Positions 59,530-64,000 of a stretch of DNA of 64,000 nucleotides are shown here, piece after piece. The first letter of the stretch is position 1. Every line of letters begins with the position of its first letter. The notes under the pieces were generated by a model, which made no database searches, had not been told where the DNA came from, and was given only the letters and a program-made list of their open reading frames with translations. This DNA comes from Flavobacterium sp. CS20. Its GTDB lineage: Bacteria > Bacteroidota > Bacteroidia > Flavobacteriales > Flavobacteriaceae. The DNA lies in contig NZ_CP073015.1 in assembly GCF_018080005.1 (NCBI RefSeq), positions 310,001-374,000 of the forward strand. The letters are read 5' to 3'. Made by a program: the position numbers and the translations under genes.

Positions 59530-60702
59530 AACAGACCCAAACCGGCAACCAAATCGATTTTTTTGGCACCTTTGTGCCAGACGTTCTTTCATATAATGAG
59601 TATTATCCTTATGGCATGCTCCTACCGGGTAGGCATGGTGCAGTAGATTCCTACAGATACGGCTTCCAAGGACAGGAAAAGGATGACGAGATTAAGGGGG
59701 ATGGGAATTCTATAAACTATAAATATAGGATGCATGATTCGAGGTTAGGAAGATTTTTTGCTATCGATCCTTTGGCTAGTGATTATTCTTGGAATTCTTC
59801 TTATGCTTTTTCTGAGAATAGAGTAATTGATGGTGTTGAATTAGAAGGATTAGAATGGATATTAAAGATTTACAGCCCATCCTTATCCTCTAGATTTGCA
59901 AGTGCATATACTGCAAATGATTTATATCAAATGAGAGTTATTACTCAATACGCAAGAACCACATCATTTTAAGAGTGACTATGGGTTAGCATCACTTGGA
60001 CTTACCAAAGATTCGCCAGCGACAGTCTTGTACTATGACAAAGATGCACACGATGGTGTGTCTGTAGAAGTTCACAAGTGGGAAAACAATAGTGCAAACT
60101 CTGGAAAAATAATTTCTGATGGAATTTTTCATTTTCCAACAACTGAAGACAGTGCAAATCCTAGGGATGCGAAATACCCCGTTGATGTTAAAAATGGTTC
60201 AGGCTTTTATGATGAACATGATTTTGTTGGTGCTGGCGCAATGGAGACCGAAGCAGAAATGATAGCAAGAGGAGGAAGTGCAACAATTGGAAGTGGATAT
60301 ATAAAAGGATTTGGATATTTTGAGTATATGTCAATTGGTAAAGGTTGGTCATTAAGTATAGGTGCAGGAGGAGATAGTGAGCTTAGTAATACAGGTAACT
60401 TCTATGGTAAATCTCCTAACTTTGCTTCTTTAGAAAATTTTGCTGGAAAAGGCAATAAATATGGATTAGATATAGATTTGGTTTTTGGTTCAGCTGGTTA
60501 CTCTGAATGGCATAGTGCAGATTTTAGCTGGCAAGGGAGTACGCTTACATATGGTGGCGGTCTTGGTTTAGGTTTATATGAGGATCAAGCAACATATACA
60601 ACAATCTCTTTTCCTAGAACAGATAATTATCATATTGATTATGAGAATTGGGTTGAGAATTTTATACCACTTGATGAATCGTCAAGGGTTGGGTCTTGGT
60701 AA
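59530..60702 (+). pseudogene. RHS module 8: core and unknown toxin tip, one frameshift
   Basis: Here the T-tract is T7GG and the core is in frame: TGNQIDFFGTFVPDVLSYNE, then [40 protein letters not shown] and ENRVIDGVELEGLE. The tip breaks near 59955 (ITQYAR then, one base short, EPHHFKSDYGLASLGLTKDS) and runs to 60702. It is Gly/Tyr-rich (SLSIGAGGDSELSNTG, TYGGGLGLGLYEDQ), suggesting a beta structure. No family recognised. The match to other modules starts about 59530; upstream is the end of the module-7 immunity gene. Confidence 0.65.
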
Positions 60703-60760
60703 TTTAAATGTTTAGTTAGTATACCTAGTCTCTATAAATAACTTTTTAATGTTAATATAA

Positions 60761-60979
60761 ATGAAAAAATATATATTTTATGGACAAATAGTAATAGTTC
60801 ATATATGGTTTTTATTGAGTGGTTACGTACTAGTTGAAGGTTATTTAAAAAATGGCTGTAGGTATTGTACTGATATGCAATATATTTTGTTTATTATTTC
60901 AGCAACTATATTATTGTTCTATTATTTTGTAGAAATATTAAAGAAAATAGGCAATAATAAAGGTAATGGAACAGCTTAG
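60761..60979 (+). CDS. Small membrane protein, candidate immunity protein of module 8
   Basis: 72 residues with two hydrophobic helices (IVIVHIWFLLSGYVLVEGYL and YILFIISATILLFYYFVEIL) separated by a CRYC pair. It follows the module-8 tip by 58 bases. Same size and layout as the module-5 immunity candidate but no clear sequence similarity. Confidence 0.6.
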   Translation: MKKYIFYGQIVIVHIWFLLSGYVLVEGYLKNGCRYCTDMQYILFIISATILLFYYFVEILKKIGNNKGNGTA

Positions 60980-61110
60980 TTGATAGCCCCCCGCTAGCAA
61001 TCGTTTCCAACTAGTGCCGTCATAGATATTAGAATTATATAGCCATATGATAGCACTGACTTGCAGTCCCTGCCATATTAATTTTGTATAAGGTTATAGT
61101 CGCTCGAGAA
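60980..61110. repeat. Degenerate palindromic module tail after module 8
   Basis: CGCTAGCAATCGTTTCCAAC and CTTGCAGTCCCTGCCATATT correspond to the tail at 54438 with many changes, followed by the same TTAATTTTGTATAAGGTTAT phrase. Confidence 0.6.
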
Positions 61111-61310
61111 TTTGGGTGATTTTTTTATGTAATAGTCTTTAAGAAAAGCATCAATTATTTAAAATCACTATATTTACAAGGTCTAAGAGAGACATAAAAC
61201 GTTCTTTTAAAAATACCTGAAATAAGGCTCTATCAAAAAAAGGCAATCGGGCAAAAAAAACGCATAAGATTAGTTTTCCTACGGCATGTGCCACACTGAG
61301 TTTATCGAAG
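61111..61310 (+). repeat. RHS module leader repeat, copy 4
   Basis: Same leader as at 51374, ending CTGAGTTTATCGAAG (61296-61310) and joined to TGCTCCTACC. Confidence 0.85.
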
Positions 61311-61495
61311 TGCTCCTACCCAACCGTCATGGTAGTGTAGATTCCTACAGATACGGCTTCCAAGCCTGTCCTGAGCTCGTCGAAGGAGCCAGGAAAAAGG
61401 CGACGAGATTAAAGGGGAAGGGAATAGCTTGAATTATACTTTTAGGATGCATGATCCGAGATTGGGTAGGTTTTTTACTGTTGATCCACTTCTGA
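61311..61495 (+). pseudogene. RHS core fragment of module 9 with REP-like insertion
   Basis: Half core up to [16 protein letters not shown], interrupted at 61364-61390 by the same REP-like insertion as module 5 and then by the 89-base inverted-repeat element. It no longer joins the tip in frame. Confidence 0.7.
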
Positions 61496-61584
61496 CTAAC
61501 GTAAAATTATATTACTGTAAATCAGTTATTTATATTTTATTCAACATTTCAATTTTCAATCCAAATTTACTCATTTTACGTTAG
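61496..61584. mobile_element. 89-bp MITE-like element
   Basis: CTAACGTAAAAT (61496-61507) and its exact inverse ATTTTACGTTAG (61573-61584) bound an AT-rich interior. It is absent from the matching place in module 5. About 40 bases of unrelated DNA follow before the repeat resumes at 61624, so the insertion was not clean. Too small to encode a transposase. Confidence 0.6.
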
Positions 61585-61621
61585 CCGAGGGACTAAAGTT
61601 TCTATGAGTCTATGAGGGATT

Positions 61622-62434
61622 GTGCCAGAATACCCATGGTTCTCTCCATATCAATTTAGTGGTAATAGGTTAATTGACGCTATTGAACTTGAAGGTTTAG
61701 AACAAAGTTTTGAACTTAGGTTTAACAGAAGAAATAAAAGTTATTTAAGAGGTAATATTTCTAAAGAACAACTAATGGACGAGTGGAGAGCAGAAGCTTT
61801 TGGGGCGATAATAGGTTCAACTATTGTAGCAGATTTTTATATAGGAAAAGGTAAAATCACTAAATTTGCGACAAAACAATTTGGCTTTCAATTAGCAGTT
61901 AATACAGCTACGGAAGGATTTGTTTCTGTAGCTTTCAAAGAACATAAGTTTGAACCTAAAAGAGTAGTAGCCGAGACTTTTACAAATTTTGATTTTGCTG
62001 ATACAGGAATTGATCAAGGGATAAAATTATTAGGCAAAAAATACAATTTAGGTAAAATTCAGAAAGCACTAGAAATCGTTGCCCCTTCATTATTCGATAT
62101 TACGACTAAAGATGGAATCCAAATAGTTAGTTTAAATAAAGATAGTGAAAAGATAATATTAGATATTGTAGGTAACTCACTAACTAAAAAAGGAGAAAAA
62201 TTACTCCAAAATACTGACATTGAATTACCAAAAGTAAAACTATCATCAGATTTAAGTGCTAAAATAGTTTCTGATATTATAATCAAAAATATAAAAATAC
62301 AACTAGTAAAAGATTCTCAAAATAAAATTAAAGATAATATCAAAGAAGATATTAGAGATGATAAAAAAGTGAAAAATGATGCAATACCCAAAAACAATAG
62401 AAGGATTAAAAAAGATAAACTAAAAGAATCTTGA
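61622..62434 (+). pseudogene. RHS module 9: toxin tip duplicate of module 5
   Basis: The tip sequence is the same as residues 17-285 of module 5 (PEYPWFSPYQFSGNRLIDAI onward) but its core is cut off. Only a fortuitous GTG at 61622 could start it. Part of the 1152-bp repeat. Confidence 0.7.
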
Positions 62435-62435
62435 A

Positions 62436-62654
62436 ATGAACTCTACTTTAAAAAAATATCTAAAAAGTTTTCTGAAATATATTCTGGGAATATCCGTAGT
62501 AATATTATTAATATTGAGTTTCTATTTAATTACAACATTAATATTTTATGACCAAGAAATACATGAAATTAATGTAAATGGAATGATTATGATTTTTTTA
62601 ATCCCAGTTTTCACGATTTTCATATCAAAATATTTTTTAAAAAAACTAAAATAA
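62436..62654 (+). CDS. Small membrane protein, duplicate immunity candidate of module 9
   Basis: 72 residues, identical to the protein at 54186-54404, two hydrophobic helices. Intact although its toxin copy has lost its start. Confidence 0.7.
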   Translation: MNSTLKKYLKSFLKYILGISVVILLILSFYLITTLIFYDQEIHEINVNGMIMIFLIPVFTIFISKYFLKKLK

Positions 62655-62687
62655 CACATAATAACAGGCAGTTACTTTAATTAACCC

Positions 62688-62754
62688 GCTAGCGCTCGTT
62701 TGCAACGAGTGCTATTCAAGCCCAAAAACAAGATATTGCGGACTTGCAGTCCGC
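62688..62754. repeat. Palindromic module tail after module 9
   Basis: Same two hairpins as at 54438-54504 (GCGCTCGTT/AACGAGTGC and GCGGACT/AGTCCGC). Confidence 0.75.
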
Positions 62755-62816
62755 GCCACATTAATTTTGTATAAGATTATAGCCACTAAAGGAATTACTC
62801 AGATGAGAAAAAACTC

Positions 62817-62965
62817 TCAAACAACAGAAACAATAGCATCCATAGCAACAACAGCAACAATAGAAACAACAGAAACAACAGAAACAATAGAAACAATAGC
62901 AACAACAGCAACAACAGAAACAACAGAAACAACAGAATCAATAGAAACAATAGCATCCATAGTTT
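62817..62965 (+). repeat. AACAACAGAAACAATAG microsatellite, right edge of RHS island
   Basis: About 150 bases built from AAC/AAT/GAA triplet phrases such as ACAACAGAAACAATAGAAAC. A frame of 95 codons crosses it (Thr/Glu/Ile/Ala only) and is not a credible gene. The same motif occurs in short form at 38004. Confidence 0.75.
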
Positions 62966-63045
62966 CAACATTTATCAAAACTTTTTTACCCAAATACTAC
63001 AAGCTTTTCGTATTTTCGTTTCCAAACCAATTAAGCTTTTCTAAA

Positions 63046-64000
63046 TGGATATGAAATTCAATAAAAACGAAGACTACAATAAACTTCTCGTTTCTGATTT
63101 AAACTCTAAATTGAAAAAAATCTACCTTGGTGGTGGAGAAAAAAAGATAGAAAAACACCACGGCAAAGGCAAATTAACTGCACGAGAACGCATTGATTAT
63201 TTAGTTGATAATCCTAAAGATACGATTGAAATTGGAGCTTTTGCAGGAGATGGCATGTATCAAGAATACGGCGGTTGCCCTGGCGGTGGCGTGGTGGTTA
63301 AAATTGCAAAAGTCTCTGGTAAAAAAGTGATTGTTGTGGCTAATGATGCCACGGTTAAAGCTGGTGCTTGGTTTCCCATTACTGGAAAGAAAAACCTACG
63401 AGCACAAGAAATTTCTATAGAAAACCGATTGCCAATTATTTATCTTGTGGATAGTGCTGGTGTATTTTTACCTATGCAAGACGAAATTTTTCCTGATAAA
63501 GAACATTTTGGGCGAATATTTAGAAACAACGCCATTATGAGTAGTATGGGCATAACTCAAATTCTTGCAGTTATGGGCAGTTGTGTGGCTGGTGGTGCTT
63601 ATTTGCCTATCATGAGTGACGAAGCTTTGATTGTGAAAGAAACAGGAAGTATCTTCTTAGCGGGAAGTTATTTGGTAAAAGCTGCTATTGGTGAGAGTAT
63701 TGATAATGAAAGTCTTGGCGGTGCTACAACCCATTGTGAAGTCAGTGGTGTAACCGATTATAAGGCAGAAAACGACAAAGACGCTTTAGACAAAATCAAA
63801 AATATTGTCGATAAAATAGGCGAGTTTGATAAAGCTGGTTTTAATAGAAAAGCATCCAAAAAACCTAAAGAAAATCCAGATGATATATTTGGATTATTAC
63901 CAGCCAAACGAAGTGATCAATATGATATGAAGCCGATTATTGAACGATTGGTTGATAATTCTGAATTTGAAGAATACAAAGCTGGCTACGGTCAAACCAT
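63046..64000 (+). CDS. Acyl-CoA carboxylase beta subunit, methylcrotonyl-CoA type (3' end outside window)
   Basis: The frame is open from ATG 63046 (an ATG two codons later is equally possible) to the window end, about 318 residues. Carboxyltransferase signatures: HHGKGKLTARERIDYLVDN, GGCPGGGVVVKIAKVSGKKV, IYLVDSAGVFLPMQDEIFPD, FGRIFRNNAIMSSMGI, VMGSCVAGGAYLPIMSDEAL and IFLAGSYLVKAAIGESID with LGGATTHCEVSGVTDY. The FPDKEHFGR and CVAGGAYLP segments favour 3-methylcrotonyl-CoA (leucine breakdown) over propionyl-CoA carboxylase. It transfers carboxyl from biotin to the acyl-CoA, in the cytoplasm. It marks the return to ordinary chromosome after the RHS island. Confidence 0.9.

Larger units (their letters stand above)
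61624..62775 (+). repeat. 1152-bp direct repeat, copy 2 (module 9)
   Basis: Matches 53374-54525 at an offset of 8250 bases, ending at GTATAAG; beyond that the two copies differ within a few bases. Confidence 0.85.

Noticed and set aside
51374..61310. CRISPR-like array from regularly recurring repeats
   Set aside because: The repeats are ~200 bp, 1.5-7 kb apart, and separated by coding modules; there are no short spacers or cas genes.
62767..63054. 95-codon Thr/Glu/Ile-rich frame
   Set aside because: It is the translation of a triplet microsatellite, overlaps the start of the carboxylase gene in another phase, and has no domain or ribosome site.

Overview
The window is AT-rich DNA from a member of the Bacteroidota, most likely a marine or sea-ice type flavobacterium. 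Evidence for this is a SusC/SusD pair, a GLPGLI-family protein, FG-GAP/ASPIC lipoproteins, Bacteroidetes-style RHS cores and scarce Shine-Dalgarno sequences. A Psychroflexus-like genome rich in pseudogenes and mobile DNA would fit, but this is a guess from gene content.

Region 1 (1-16.8 kb) is a glycan-utilisation locus read on the minus strand: a GH13 alpha-glucosidase, susC, susD, a terminator-like hairpin, then three FG-GAP/ASPIC lipoprotein genes, the last leaving the window. Two convergent LacI-type regulators sit beside it, with palindromic operator-like sites in the GH13/LacI gap. susC, susD and one FG-GAP gene are broken by frameshifts or a nonsense codon. Region 2 (16.8-24.8 kb) holds a broken LpxR-like outer-membrane gene, a lipoprotein gene, kynureninase, kynurenine 3-monooxygenase and a hydratase/decarboxylase that could act later in tryptophan breakdown, then an unknown protein paired with a shortened PIN-domain gene, and a GLPGLI protein.

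Region 3 (25.2-32.7 kb) is a coherent alkane-oxidation cluster: acyl-CoA ligase, aldehyde dehydrogenase, AlkB alkane monooxygenase, a GMC alcohol oxidoreductase, a ferredoxin-reductase/2Fe-2S fusion and a TetR regulator. Together they can take an alkane to alcohol, aldehyde, acid and acyl-CoA, with the reductase fusion supplying electrons to AlkB. Region 4 (33.1-37.9 kb) has a sugar MFS transporter and a continuous glycerol kinase/glycerol-3-phosphate dehydrogenase reading frame.

Region 5 (38.0-62.8 kb) is the unusual part: a head-to-tail array of about nine orphan RHS core/toxin-tip modules, most with a following small lipoprotein or membrane protein that looks like its immunity gene. No full-length RHS gene is present. 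The modules are joined by a recurring ~200-bp leader and by palindromic tails, and are mixed with a REP-associated transposase fragment, REP-like hairpins, an IS5-type element, two identical 1386-bp IS4-type elements with 9-bp target duplications, and pieces of a CHC2-type primase. Three module copies change to the -1 frame at the same T-rich tract. The island ends in AAC/AAT-rich microsatellite DNA, and the next gene is the start of an acyl-CoA carboxylase beta subunit.

Across the whole window about a dozen genes carry a single frameshift or stop. This may be true decay or an error-prone sequence; reads are needed to tell. All calls come from reading the sequence and supplied translations; no database search was run.
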